From Cryobacterium arcticum (GTDB lineage Bacteria; Actinomycetota; Actinomycetes; Actinomycetales; Microbacteriaceae), in assembly GCF_003185895.1 (NCBI RefSeq), contig NZ_QHLY01000012.1, forward strand, positions 1 through 64,000: DNA of 64,000 bases. The letters are read 5' to 3'. Position numbers and translations under genes: made by a program. The notes under the pieces were generated by a model, which did no database searches, was not told the DNA's origin, and saw only the letters and a program-made list of their open reading frames with translations. This document shows, piece by piece, positions 35,930 to 44,974 of this stretch (position 1 is the first letter of the stretch; each line of letters opens with the position of its first letter).

Positions 35930-38900
35930 GTGACGGTGTCGATGCGGGTGATGAGCGCCGGCGATGGGTGCAAGTACTTGCTGCGCACCGTCGCTGCCGG
36001 CGACGGACAGCGTTCGCTCGCCACGCCCTTGACCCGCTACTACAGCGCGAAGGGCACCCCGCCAGGTCGATGGCTGGGAAGTGGTCTGCCGGGCCTTGCC
36101 TCGGGTCGCATCCTTGAGGGCGCCGAGGTCACGGAGCCCCAGCTGCAGAACCTGATCGGGCTGGGACGAGACCCAGTCGATGGGGCACCGCTCGGTCGCT
36201 CCTATCCCGAGTACCAAAGGCAAGCTGACCCTGCACAGCCCGGCAGCGCTCAGGAGACTGTGACCCGCCGGCGTGCGGTTGCCGGGTACGACTTCACGTT
36301 CTCGATTCCGAAGTCGGCGAGCATCCTCTGGGGCGTGGCAGACGCAGCCACGCAGGCGCGAATTGCCCAGGCACATCACCTAGCTGTCGCCGAAGTGGTC
36401 GCGTACATGGAGCGCGAGGTCGCGGCGACAAGGACAGGAACCACCGCGTACGACGGAGCCGTGGCGCAAGTCGATGTGACGGGCCTGATCGCCACTGCAT
36501 TCGACCACTTCGACAGCCGGGCGGGCGACCCGCACCTGCACACGCACGTGGTGATCAGCAATAAGGTACAAACCGTAGTCGACGGCAAGTGGCGCTCACT
36601 CGACGGTCGGCCGATGCACGCCGCCGTCGTTGCGCTCTCCGAACTACACGAATCCTTATTTGCGGACGCCTTGACACGATCACTGGGCGTGAGGTGGGAA
36701 ATGCGGGAGCGGGGGAGGGATCGCCACCCCGCATTGTCGATCAGTACAATTCCGGAGGCGCTTGTAACAGAGTTCTCGTCGCGGTCGCGGCACATTGATA
36801 TCGGGACCGACGCGCTGATCGCCGCCTACCTGGACCGGTACGGCCGCCGGCCAGGCCCGGTGACGATCATAAGGCTTCGCGCGCAAGCGACGCTCTCCAC
36901 GAGGCCCGGGAAGGAGGTGCGCTCGCTTGCTGAACTCACCGCGGCGTGGCGCGAACGTGCGGAGCGGGTGCTCGGCGAGGACGCGACGAAGTGGGCGTCA
37001 GTGGCAGCCACGCCTTCGCGGGCTCCCGTGTTGCGTGCCGACGAGGTGGCGGGGGAGGCGATCGAGGAGATCGGGTCGAGAGTGATGATGGCGGTGAGCG
37101 AGAAGCGTGCGACCTGGCGGCACTGGAATCTCGCCGCCGAGGCAGCACGCCAGCTGGCACAGCAGCGATTCGCCTCGGCGTCTGATCGCGAAGCCGTAAT
37201 TGGCTTCGTTGTGGATACCGCCAAGCGGGCCTCGTTGCGGATCACCCTTCCCGAGCTCGCGCCCAGTCCTACTTCGTTCCAGCGAGCGGACGGCACATCC
37301 GTCTTCCGGCCGAAGCACGCCACCGTCTTTACCTCGACGGAACTGCTCGACGCGGAGTCTCGGCTCCTGAAGCGCGCCGCGGACACCACCGGCCCCCGAA
37401 TCGACCCGGCCACGCTTCGCGCAACGTCACTCAGGCAGCGACCGAATGGCGTCGTGCTAGCTGACGACCAGGTCGCCGCGCTCAGCGCGATCGCCGGCTC
37501 AGGGCGAGCTGTTGATGTCCTGGTGGGTCCGGCCGGAGCCGGCAAGACGACCGCGATGACCACGCTTCGGCACGCGTGGGAGGCAGCACACCATGCGGGC
37601 TCGGTGGTCGGGCTCGCTCCCTCGGCCGCCGCCGCTCAAGTATTGACAGAAGATCTCGGCATCCCCACTGAGAACCTGGCGAAGTGGTGGCAGAACCATC
37701 TCGACCATGGAGAGACCTTCCACGCCAGCCAGCTCGTCATCGTCGACGAAGCATCCCTGGCGGGCACCCTGACCTTGGATCGGATCACCGCGGTCGCCGC
37801 GAGCGCCGGTGCCAAGGTCCTGCTGGTTGGCGACTACGCCCAGCTCCACTCGGTGGATGCCGGAGGCGCATTCTCAATGCTGGTCCACAGCCGGGCGGAT
37901 GCCCCTCAGCTCGTCCACGTGCACCGCTTCACCCACGAGTGGGAGAAGACCGCCTCCCTCGGACTGCGCCAGGGCGACCCCGACTCGATCGACCGTTATA
38001 TCGCACACGACAGAGTGAGCGGCGGTGACACCGAGTCGATGACGGATGCCGCCTACACGGCTTGGCGCGCGGACACCCGAGCAGGCAGGGCGACCGTCCT
38101 GATCAGCGACTCGAACGAGGCGGTCACCGCGATGAATGCACGTGCCCGCACAGAACTCATCCTTGAAGGTCGCATCGACGTGGGTCGCGAAGTCTCCCTC
38201 CACGACGGAAACCGTGCCGCTGCCGGTGACACAGTGATCACCCGCCGAAACGACCGGCAACTGCGCACCTCCCGAACCTGGGTGCGCAATGGAGACCGGT
38301 GGACCGTGAGCAGGGTGTGCGAGAACGGCTCGGTCGACGTCCGCCGGTACGGCCACCGGTGGGGGAGCGCAGTGCGGCTTCCCGCGGACTACGTCAAGCA
38401 CCACCTCGAACTCGGCTACGCCGTCACCTCGCACCGCGCGCAAGGCATCACGACCGACACCGCTCACGTCCTCGTGACCGCTAGCATGACGCGGGAGAAC
38501 CTCTACGTGGCAATGACGAGGGGCCGCGAAGCAAACACGGCCTTCGTCGCCGTCGACCGACCCGATGCTGCCCACGTCGGGCCGCGACCTGGCGACGACA
38601 CGGATGGGACAGCTCGCAACGTCCTTTGCGGCGTGCTGCAGCACGTCGGCGCCGCACAGTCCGCGCACGAGACGATCGCGGCGCAGCAGGATACGTGGGG
38701 TTCACTTGCACAGCTTGCGGCGGAGTATGAGACGATCGCGTCGGCCGCGCAGCACGACAGGTGGGCGGCCTTAGTGCGGGGTAGCGGACTCCCACCCGAT
38801 GAGGCCGAGGAGGCCATCACATCACCTGCATTCGGAGTGCTCAGCGCGGAACTGCGGCGAGCCGAAGCCCACCACCTCGACGTCAAGAGCCTGCTCTCTC

Positions 38901-39427
38901 GCGGCGTTGCAGCACGCGGGTTGGAGGACGCCGCGGATGTGGCGGCCGTTCTCTGTTCCCGGATAACGGAGTCGGTCGCGCGTGGCGCCCGCGCAGGCAG
39001 AGCGCGCAGGGCGCCGCGACTTATTGCGGGACTTATCCCGAAGGCAATCGGACCGATGACCGTGGAAATGCGCCAGGCTCTCGATGAGCGCAGCGACCTG
39101 ATCGAATCGCGGGCGAACGAGCTACTCGACGAAGCATTGCTCAAATGCGCCAGGTGGACTGGGGTACTTGGTCCGGTCCCACGGCAACAGGAGAGAACCA
39201 GGTGGAGAGAGCAGGCGCGCACGGTGGCGGCATACCGAAACCGCTACGCAATAGCCGGCACAAAAGCACTTGGCGCCGCCCCACAGACAGAGACCCATCG
39301 ACGCGATAGTGATTGTGCTCGTGCCGCAATAGAAGCCGCCAAACGGATCGCGATGGAACAGTATGCCTTTGCGACACCGCGCCCGGAATTCGCTAAGGGT
39401 CTTTCACCTGTGCGCGTCCGGATGTGA
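35930..39427 (+). CDS. MobF-type relaxase-helicase (TraA/TrwC-like)
   Basis: A 1165-residue conjugative relaxase. The TrwC domain has paired Tyr residues in LTRYYSAKGTPPGRWLG (residues 37-38). The metal-binding histidines lie in FDHFDSRAGDPHLHTHVV (about 191-208). The helicase half carries Walker A VGPAGAGKTTAM (about 531), Walker B VIVDEASLAG, and the late motifs VTSHRAQGITTDTAHV and NLYVAMTRGRE. It nicks and unwinds DNA for transfer. GTG 35930 follows GAAGGAGG. No coupling protein or secretion gene lies nearby, so the element would need help from another transfer system. Confidence 0.9.
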   Translation: MTVSMRVMSAGDGCKYLLRTVAAGDGQRSLATPLTRYYSAKGTPPGRWLGSGLPGLASGRILEGAEVTEPQLQNLIGLGRDPVDGAPLGRSYPEYQRQADPAQPGSAQETVTRRRAVAGYDFTFSIPKSASILWGVADAATQARIAQAHHLAVAEVVAYMEREVAATRTGTTAYDGAVAQVDVTGLIATAFDHFDSRAGDPHLHTHVVISNKVQTVVDGKWRSLDGRPMHAAVVALSELHESLFADALTRSLGVRWEMRERGRDRHPALSISTIPEALVTEFSSRSRHIDIGTDALIAAYLDRYGRRPGPVTIIRLRAQATLSTRPGKEVRSLAELTAAWRERAERVLGEDATKWASVAATPSRAPVLRADEVAGEAIEEIGSRVMMAVSEKRATWRHWNLAAEAARQLAQQRFASASDREAVIGFVVDTAKRASLRITLPELAPSPTSFQRADGTSVFRPKHATVFTSTELLDAESRLLKRAADTTGPRIDPATLRATSLRQRPNGVVLADDQVAALSAIAGSGRAVDVLVGPAGAGKTTAMTTLRHAWEAAHHAGSVVGLAPSAAAAQVLTEDLGIPTENLAKWWQNHLDHGETFHASQLVIVDEASLAGTLTLDRITAVAASAGAKVLLVGDYAQLHSVDAGGAFSMLVHSRADAPQLVHVHRFTHEWEKTASLGLRQGDPDSIDRYIAHDRVSGGDTESMTDAAYTAWRADTRAGRATVLISDSNEAVTAMNARARTELILEGRIDVGREVSLHDGNRAAAGDTVITRRNDRQLRTSRTWVRNGDRWTVSRVCENGSVDVRRYGHRWGSAVRLPADYVKHHLELGYAVTSHRAQGITTDTAHVLVTASMTRENLYVAMTRGREANTAFVAVDRPDAAHVGPRPGDDTDGTARNVLCGVLQHVGAAQSAHETIAAQQDTWGSLAQLAAEYETIASAAQHDRWAALVRGSGLPPDEAEEAITSPAFGVLSAELRRAEAHHLDVKSLLSRGVAARGLEDAADVAAVLCSRITESVARGARAGRARRAPRLIAGLIPKAIGPMTVEMRQALDERSDLIESRANELLDEALLKCARWTGVLGPVPRQQERTRWREQARTVAAYRNRYAIAGTKALGAAPQTETHRRDSDCARAAIEAAKRIAMEQYAFATPRPEFAKGLSPVRVRM

Positions 39428-39640
39428 CGACCAGTGACTGCAACAGGCGCTAGAAGCCCTAATGTCCGTGTGGCGGTGGAATTCGCAACCCTAGAACCAC
39501 GGGGCGTGAAGGCGCCGTGAGCGCGTATGCCTGGACGGAGACGCTGTGGCGTCACTCCATCTACTCGGCCCGGTTTCGCGTCCGGGTATCGCATGGACCT
39601 GGGTCTGGCGGGCCATGTCGGATCCGCTCGCCGATCCCTG

Positions 39641-39658
39641 CCATGCTGACCAGCATGG
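39641..39658. promoter_or_regulatory. 18-bp perfect inverted repeat at the start of the DUF4365-like gene
   Basis: CCATGCTG-AC-CAGCATGG is a perfect dyad. It overlaps one possible start codon (39655) and lies just before another (39670), a typical place for an autoregulatory operator or a start-masking hairpin. Confidence 0.45.
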
Positions 39659-40230
39659 TAGATACCAAAATGAGTAAGTCGGCCGGTGAGCATTGGACAT
39701 GTGCTGCGCTCTCCCTTCTTGGTTGGGGCGTCGCGCTCACGCGCGATGGTCTCGAGCGGACGGACATACTCGCCGTACAAACGACAGGCGATCGGCGGAT
39801 GATCGAGGTCCAGGTGAAGGCTGCGCGTGGTGTCGGAGAGAAGGTCAGTTGGCCTTTGGGTCCCAACGCTCAGCTGCCGTCGATCTCAGACCGCGAATGG
39901 TTCGTACTCGTCATGCTCCCTGACGATCTGGCGACGTCACCGCGCGCGTTCGTCGTGCCGCGCGACCATGTCGCAGCGGCCGCGTGGATCTCGCACATGA
40001 ATTGGCTCACCGACCCGTCCGCGGAGCCCGGGAAACGGAACGCCCCAGTGGAAAGAGCGCGGGTGTTAGCTCCTGTTTGGAGCCGCTACGAGAACCGGTG
40101 GGACCTCCTCGACGGAAGCGCACGCGAGGCACCGGTGCTTCTCCCGCCGGAGTACCGAGGTTTTGCCCAAGAACCGCGCGTCGGCCTCCCGCCCGAGCAC
40201 CCGTGGCACTCTGGCATACCGGAATGGTGA
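39655..40230 (+). CDS. DUF4365-like PD-(D/E)XK protein
   Basis: A 191-residue protein. The core reads GEHWTCAALSLLGWGVALTRDGLERTDILAV (residues 11-41) then MIEVQVKAARG (49-59). The Asp of TDILAV followed by Q-V-K fits the DUF4365 branch of restriction-endonuclease-like folds, where Gln replaces the usual Glu. The second half is Pro/Arg rich and not recognised. The start could be 39655 or 39670, and no ribosome site is clear for either. The 227 bases before it show no other gene. It lies between the relaxase and the FRG gene and may be a small defence or DNA-processing protein. Confidence 0.6.
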   Translation: MVDTKMSKSAGEHWTCAALSLLGWGVALTRDGLERTDILAVQTTGDRRMIEVQVKAARGVGEKVSWPLGPNAQLPSISDREWFVLVMLPDDLATSPRAFVVPRDHVAAAAWISHMNWLTDPSAEPGKRNAPVERARVLAPVWSRYENRWDLLDGSAREAPVLLPPEYRGFAQEPRVGLPPEHPWHSGIPEW

Positions 40231-40331
40231 CCGAGAACAGCGACTCGCATCAGGGCCGGCCAGCCAGGTTTCGGTAGGGTGTGCTCAGCCGGGTTGAGAT
40301 AGCTCGATTCGGAGTGAGCTGGGGAGAACCG

Positions 40332-41834
40332 TTGGCAGACGACGAAGCTAATGACAAGTCCGATGGAATCACTGACGTGCCGGATATTCCTATCAAGGAA
40401 GCAACCCAACCGCCGATCCATAGCTACTCCGCAACAGACAAGGCGGTGGCGGAGATCCTGGCCGCTCATAGGGGGGCGCTCGGGCCGGTGCTCGACAATA
40501 TGGCTGCGTCAGGTGCGCCGGGAAAGTCCCTCGGGCCATTGACCGGATTCTTATCGGAGTTTTCGGCCTCAATCCGCGAATCGCAGAAGGCGGCCTTCGG
40601 GCCGGGGTTTGAGAAGCTCTCATCAATGGCAGGGCTGGGCTTGAATGCCGGGATGGTAAGTAACCTGATGAAGAGCTTCCCGGCGACGCCCGATTTGGGC
40701 CTTAGCCTGGGTGCCACGTCATTCCTCTCCTCGATGAGCAGTTCGATGGACTGGACGAAGCTCGCAGCGCTCTCGACCAGCACCCTTAGCGCGAGCGATT
40801 ATTTCGAGGAAAGCGATGAGCATAACTACGCGTACTCGGAGGAAATGCGGTCGCCCGCGTCTTACTTCGAGCGAGACGAGGTTGTCATCGACAGCTTTGA
40901 ATCGCTCAACAAGGCGATAGCGCAGCTCATCAAGAAGAACCCTGACCTGCCTCTGGTCTGGCGCGGACAGCAGAACGCCGACTGGGGCTTGCAGAGCAGC
41001 CTCTACCGAAAGCTCCAGGAGCAGAACGGCGTCATTCAACCGTCGGAAGACCCGAAGGGCGAGCAGCCGTTCCCGACTGAGACGCAGATGCGGCAAGCTG
41101 AGGCGCGTCTCATCGAATATGCCCGAGACAACTGGCGTCTCGATGAAATGCACTCTCTGGAGCTGCTCGCGAGGTTGCAGCACTACGGGGCCCCAACCCG
41201 GCTGCTCGACGTGACTCGTAACCCCTACGTCGCGGCGTGGTTTGCCTGTGAGGCTGACCCCGGCCAGGACGAGGAGGACGCGCGCCTGCTCGCGCTAGCG
41301 ACGCGACCGATACCGAAGAAAGGCGAAGAGGAGCGTGTCTCTGAGGCGAACACGAGAGTCAAGATTAGCGACCTCCCGCAAACCGCCCTACCGTTCTGGC
41401 ACTACTTCGTATCGCCGGAGGAGCGTCAACTCGCCGACTGGGGGACAGGTGCCAAACGACGTGTGTGGGTGCCATCCGCGTACGAGTCGCGCATCGCCGC
41501 CCAGAACGGCGCGTTCGTGCTCGACGGGGTACCCATCGTTAACGCGAAGACCGCTCGGTCGTTCCGCCGCGGGGCCGCGGGGGAGTATTGGTCGAAGGCC
41601 GACCTGCTCGCGTCGTCCTCGATATATGCCAAGACCTACCACCCGAACCGTGCTGCAAAAGCGAACGGGCCGAACCTCGCCCCGACTTTCACGTACCGAA
41701 TCACTGCGAAGGCGAAAGCGGAGATTCGTGACGTGCTAGAGAGCCGGTTTGGGTACAACTTCCCCACGATGTACCCAGACATTTCAGGGTCGGGGCGGTA
41801 CCTCAACGAGCACTTCGACGACCTCACGAAGTGA
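40332..41834 (+). CDS. FRG-domain protein
   Basis: A 500-residue protein. The first 200 residues are a Ser/Leu-rich helical region without recognised domain. The FRG domain starts near residue 205 with LPLVWRGQQNADWGLQSSLYRKL and contains ARLQHYGAPTRLLDVTRNPYVAAWFACEAD (about 278-307), the strongest signature. FRG domains are found in bacterial and phage proteins, often in mobile islands, and their activity is unknown. TTG 40332 has GGGGAG five bases before it; the GTG at 40281 is an alternative. Confidence 0.8.
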   Translation: MADDEANDKSDGITDVPDIPIKEATQPPIHSYSATDKAVAEILAAHRGALGPVLDNMAASGAPGKSLGPLTGFLSEFSASIRESQKAAFGPGFEKLSSMAGLGLNAGMVSNLMKSFPATPDLGLSLGATSFLSSMSSSMDWTKLAALSTSTLSASDYFEESDEHNYAYSEEMRSPASYFERDEVVIDSFESLNKAIAQLIKKNPDLPLVWRGQQNADWGLQSSLYRKLQEQNGVIQPSEDPKGEQPFPTETQMRQAEARLIEYARDNWRLDEMHSLELLARLQHYGAPTRLLDVTRNPYVAAWFACEADPGQDEEDARLLALATRPIPKKGEEERVSEANTRVKISDLPQTALPFWHYFVSPEERQLADWGTGAKRRVWVPSAYESRIAAQNGAFVLDGVPIVNAKTARSFRRGAAGEYWSKADLLASSSIYAKTYHPNRAAKANGPNLAPTFTYRITAKAKAEIRDVLESRFGYNFPTMYPDISGSGRYLNEHFDDLTK

Positions 41835-41935
41835 CAGCTGAACTACGCGCTATCTACGGCTAGGGATGTCTACTCACACAACGCAAGCGCGATTCAAGTG
41901 TGGTTATTTCTGTCTTCGAATAACACGAAATAGCC

Positions 41936-42661
41936 CTAGAACAATGCTTTGAGTAACCTCACGGTCATCGGGACGATGCGCCGCTCGTGCTCGAGATACG
42001 TCTTCATGAGATTGATTGGTTTCCCGGTAGGCAAGTACAGTGTGCCTTCGATCGAGATAATCGCCACGGGATCCTGACCGAGAAGGAGCGCCCAAAAATG
42101 ACTCTGTGGTTCCCCCCAAATCCCGATCGCGGGCGTTGACCGAAGCGCTTCCACGGCGGCCGGGAAGTTGCTGAGGTATCCCGCGCGAGGATCGTCCTCT
42201 CCGGAGGAGTCGACGAACTCACACCGCGCGTCCCACGGGTGTAGCGCGTTCACTGATATTGAGAGGGCTGTTGCGATGAACCGGTAGACGAGCGCGCGTG
42301 GCGTGGTCTCGGGAGCCTTCTCCGGCGGCACCGCAAAGAACTTTTCAATCGCCTTGATGATCGTGTGCGGGGTGGCAGCGGCGAACGCGTCATTCCATGT
42401 CCCAATGATTTCGTGATGCTGGCCGTCGTGGACTTGTATGGTGCCGGCTCGGTTGAGCATCACGCGCGGGTACGTAGCCCCGCCGGGGGATACCACTTCT
42501 GGGTGAGTAACGCACAGCAGGTCGTAGGAGCCACCCCCAGGATGCATCTCGTAAACGATGAGTTCTGGATGGCGCCGGACGAGTTCCGACGCTATCCACC
42601 ACGAATGGCTGACGATGAAACGGTTTGACCCCCTACTCGCAATAACGTGCTCGGCTAGGTC
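41936..42661 (-). CDS. TY-Chap2-like protein, downstream half of a stop-split pair
   Basis: The frame is open from 42661 to 41936, but the first ATG is at 42547 (203 residues). Clear protein-like sequence begins before that ATG: DLAEHVIASRGSNRFIVSHS, WWIASELVRRHPELIVYE, then MHPGGGSYDLLCVTHP. This WW..ADELVRRHP..EMHPGGGxYD pattern is what I remember from proteins named TY-Chap2 (putative peptide chaperones), recalled without a search. No ATG, GTG or TTG lies between the upstream in-frame TAA (42662-42664) and 42547. The natural protein may therefore have been continuous with the upstream gene. I give the open frame as the extent. Confidence 0.5.
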   Translation of the reverse strand, partial: DLAEHVIASRGSNRFIVSHSWWIASELVRRHPELIVYEMHPGGGSYDLLCVTHPEVVSPGGATYPRVMLNRAGTIQVHDGQHHEIIGTWNDAFAAATPHTIIKAIEKFFAVPPEKAPETTPRALVYRFIATALSISVNALHPWDARCEFVDSSGEDDPRAGYLSNFPAAVEALRSTPAIGIWGEPQSHFWALLLGQDPVAIISIEGTLYLPTGKPINLMKTYLEHERRIVPMTVRLLKALF

Positions 42662-43021
42662 TTATTCGGCGGCAAGTAGCCGCTCATGGACGGCCCACTC
42701 TTTCATCGTCGTTACCGTCGCGGAATGGTCCTTCTGCGCGTTTGAGAACACCACGAGCGGGTCGACCGTCTCGTCGAATAAGAAGGCGTCCTTCTCGTGG
42801 ATTCGCCAGTTCGGGGAGCTCTGCGCCTTGTGGAAGGCCCAGTCCTCGAGCCGAACTCCTCCTGGGCGGAAAAACAGCGCCTTCTTAGCTCGACCAATGA
42901 AGTGTTCATTGGCCGACGGGTAATGCGGAGTGAAATGGTCGCCGTCAATCGCCCACACGCCGACTGGTTCTAGAGGGAGACCTTTGGCCGTGCGCACTGA
43001 GTGAATTGCCACGATGGGCAT
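42662..43021 (-). CDS. Hypothetical protein, upstream half of the stop-split pair
   Basis: A 119-residue protein (MPIVAIHSVRTAKGLPLEP at the N-terminus, EWAVHERLLAAE at the C-terminus). ATG 43021 has GGAGG six bases upstream. I recognise no domain. Its TAA stop is in the same frame as the TY-Chap2-like sequence that follows directly, so this may be the N-terminal part of one 360-residue protein broken by a nonsense change, or a separate small gene. Confidence 0.55.
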   Translation of the reverse strand: MPIVAIHSVRTAKGLPLEPVGVWAIDGDHFTPHYPSANEHFIGRAKKALFFRPGGVRLEDWAFHKAQSSPNWRIHEKDAFLFDETVDPLVVFSNAQKDHSATVTTMKEWAVHERLLAAE

Positions 43022-43101
43022 AGGCGGCCTCCGGGTCTGTCGATGCAGGTGCAGCCTATCGGCCAATTGAGAACCAGTACGAGTTGAGTTTTCCGCCAAT
43101 G

Positions 43102-43350
43102 TCATTCCTGGTGCACGCCCCACACCGCGAACTCGTCGTGTGGAGGGGGCGCGAGCCAGGCGTTCTCGGGCAGGGCTGGGAAGTGCTGCAGGCTTTCCGC
43201 CGCCGCGTGCCAAACCGCGTCAGCTTGCGAGTCGAACGCTAGGTCTGGGTCGTACTGAGCGAATGCTCTGACCTTCCTCTGAGATGCTGCAAAGACAGCT
43301 CGGATGCGCCCTTGGAGCCTTCGAACGGGACCCCGGCACGGTGCTGCCAC
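43102..43350 (-). CDS. Small hypothetical protein or gene fragment
   Basis: An 82-codon frame whose last 55 residues (KVRAFAQYDPDLAFDSQADAVW and onward to FAVWGVHQE) look like real protein, while the first 27 are Arg-rich and unconvincing. The GTG start at 43350 falls in a stretch (43335-43351) identical to the dyad of the repeat at 27047. It is probably the 3' remnant of a larger gene. Bases 43351-43598 show no gene. Confidence 0.35.
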   Translation of the reverse strand: MAAPCRGPVRRLQGRIRAVFAASQRKVRAFAQYDPDLAFDSQADAVWHAAAESLQHFPALPENAWLAPPPHDEFAVWGVHQE

Positions 43351-43598
43351 CGTCCCCTAGGACACTTCGTCTCCAAGGCAAAGAAGATGGAGGGCTAAAT
43401 GAAGTTTGGCTGGCATAACCGCCCATATCGGTCAGTTGCACTCTCGACATTGACAGACGCCCCTGACCGGCGCTGACACCTCGTATTGGGCCTGGACCGG
43501 ACATGGGCAAAGCCCCTACGCCCACGATAAACCCTCATTTCGTGCTTACTAGTCCGGGCGCTTTAGTCCGTTCGTCTACTCCTGGAGCCCCGCCTTCC

Positions 43599-43964
43599 AT
43601 GAAACTCCGCTCGGCAATCCTCTTCGCTACGCTCGCTTTCGCCCTTGCGGGCTGCACCTCGTACGCCGACGTTCAGCCCGGCTACCAGGATCACCTCGAC
43701 AGCCGCGCCGACTACGAGCAGTCCGAAGAATATCTGGAGGCCGAGGGCGACTACTACGCCGGCCAGCAACGTGCCGACGACTTCGCCACGAGCGGGTGGC
43801 AGTGTTACTGGGACCCCACGATGAACGACGACTGGCACGACGATTACCAGTGCTCGGACGGCGTGAACAACGATCGCCCATACCTCATCCCGGACGACTC
43901 GTTCGTGGAGGGGTGGGAGCTTGACGCAGCGGTCGCCGAATACGAAGCGAGCTTGAACCAGTAG
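43599..43964 (+). CDS. Small secreted lipoprotein
   Basis: A 121-residue protein with a lipoprotein signal peptide: basic MKLRS, hydrophobic AILFATLAFALAG, and a lipobox LAGC with Cys at residue 17. The mature part is very acidic and rich in Tyr, Asp and Trp (GWQCYWDPTMNDDWHDDYQC) with two further Cys that could form a disulfide. No family recognised. Its stop runs straight into the decayed integrase start. Confidence 0.7.
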   Translation: MKLRSAILFATLAFALAGCTSYADVQPGYQDHLDSRADYEQSEEYLEAEGDYYAGQQRADDFATSGWQCYWDPTMNDDWHDDYQCSDGVNNDRPYLIPDDSFVEGWELDAAVAEYEASLNQ

Positions 43965-44050
43965 ATCGGCGGTGAACTGAGCTGTCCCGGTTGCGCTTGA
44001 TACTCGGCACCTTCGGCGACATCGGCACCCGCAAGGCTCCGACCGCCCGC
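43964..44050 (+). pseudogene. 87-bp remnant of an integrase 5' end
   Basis: This stretch aligns without gaps to 25841-25927, the end of the excisionase-like gene and start of the integrase gene. Shared words include GATCGGCGGTGA, CTGAG, CCTTCGGCGACATC and GCACCCGC; roughly four of five bases agree. The start codon has been lost and the frame is not maintained. It is best read as the remains of a second, related integrase at an older element junction. Confidence 0.7.
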
Positions 44051-44083
44051 TAACACGCGATGACCGGCTATCAGGGCGTGGAT

Positions 44084-44974
44084 CTAGGTACAGCACACCT
44101 CGTGAATCTTGCGAGCGACAATTGGGTCGCCGAGGTACCCCTCAATCCCGTGTTTATCCTTTGTCCAATTATCGACGCCAGTATGGTTTTCTATTTCCCG
44201 ATCAAGTGGGAAGTGCTTCTGATCGAGCGGATACAGAGAAACCACGTCGTCGTCGTCCATCGCGTTGAACCAACTTGAAACGCTTTCGGGGAAGTGGTTA
44301 GGCGTGAGCGCCTGCCTTATTGCTCCGACCGCGAGCGGGCTGCCAAGGGTCACCAAAAGTGGAATGCTCCAGCCTCCGTGGTTCCCTTCCCGTTTCAACA
44401 CGTTGTAGGCCACAACCGAACCTAGAGAGTGCCCAACGACGACCGCCGGGACACCTGGCTTGATCGCGCGGCGAACACCGTTCTCGATTGCGTCGCGTAT
44501 CCCTGGGTTGCGTAGATACTGGTACACGTCCCGGGTGAATAAGGCCAAGGAAAGGCCGCTAGCTCCAGGGACGTGATGGTCAATCGCTTCAAGAATCGCT
44601 TGAACCCATCTCCGGTTCAGCGCCCCCATTTCTACGGACTCGACGGAAAGGCATTCCTTTACTTCGTCGTCACTAATGCCAATTTGTTGCCGAAGCTCTT
44701 CCACAATGGCGGCCTGGAATTGCTTTTCCGCTTCATTCTGGTCGCCTTCACCTTTGATGATGACGTCCGCTATTGTTCCAGGCTTGACTCCCGCGACCAG
44801 GTCCGCGAGAGTGTCTCCGTAGTAGACAAAGTGGATTTTGTCGTCCGGTAGACAGAGTTCGAGCGACGATGCAGCGAGACCTTTCTTCAGCGAGCTGATC
44901 CACTGTTGTTCGAGCTCTGCTGGGTTGCGGTCGTGTTGGGACCGGCCGTGAATTAGGACGAGTTCCGCGGTCAT
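44084..44974 (-). CDS. Alpha/beta-hydrolase (lipase/esterase-like), last gene of the caspase operon
   Basis: A 296-residue protein without signal peptide. LVLIHGRSQ is the oxyanion strand (residues 6-13). VVVGHSLGSVVAYNVL holds the nucleophile Ser183. LVTLGSPLAVGA follows, and a C-terminal His (near YPLDQKHFP or ENHTGVDNWT) may complete the triad. The fold fits serine hydrolases of the lipase/esterase type; the substrate is unknown. It overlaps the caspase gene by 4 bases, so the two are translated together. A lipase beside a caspase-like protease suggests a protease-switched membrane-damaging effector, which is inference. Confidence 0.78.
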   Translation of the reverse strand: MTAELVLIHGRSQHDRNPAELEQQWISSLKKGLAASSLELCLPDDKIHFVYYGDTLADLVAGVKPGTIADVIIKGEGDQNEAEKQFQAAIVEELRQQIGISDDEVKECLSVESVEMGALNRRWVQAILEAIDHHVPGASGLSLALFTRDVYQYLRNPGIRDAIENGVRRAIKPGVPAVVVGHSLGSVVAYNVLKREGNHGGWSIPLLVTLGSPLAVGAIRQALTPNHFPESVSSWFNAMDDDDVVSLYPLDQKHFPLDREIENHTGVDNWTKDKHGIEGYLGDPIVARKIHEVCCT

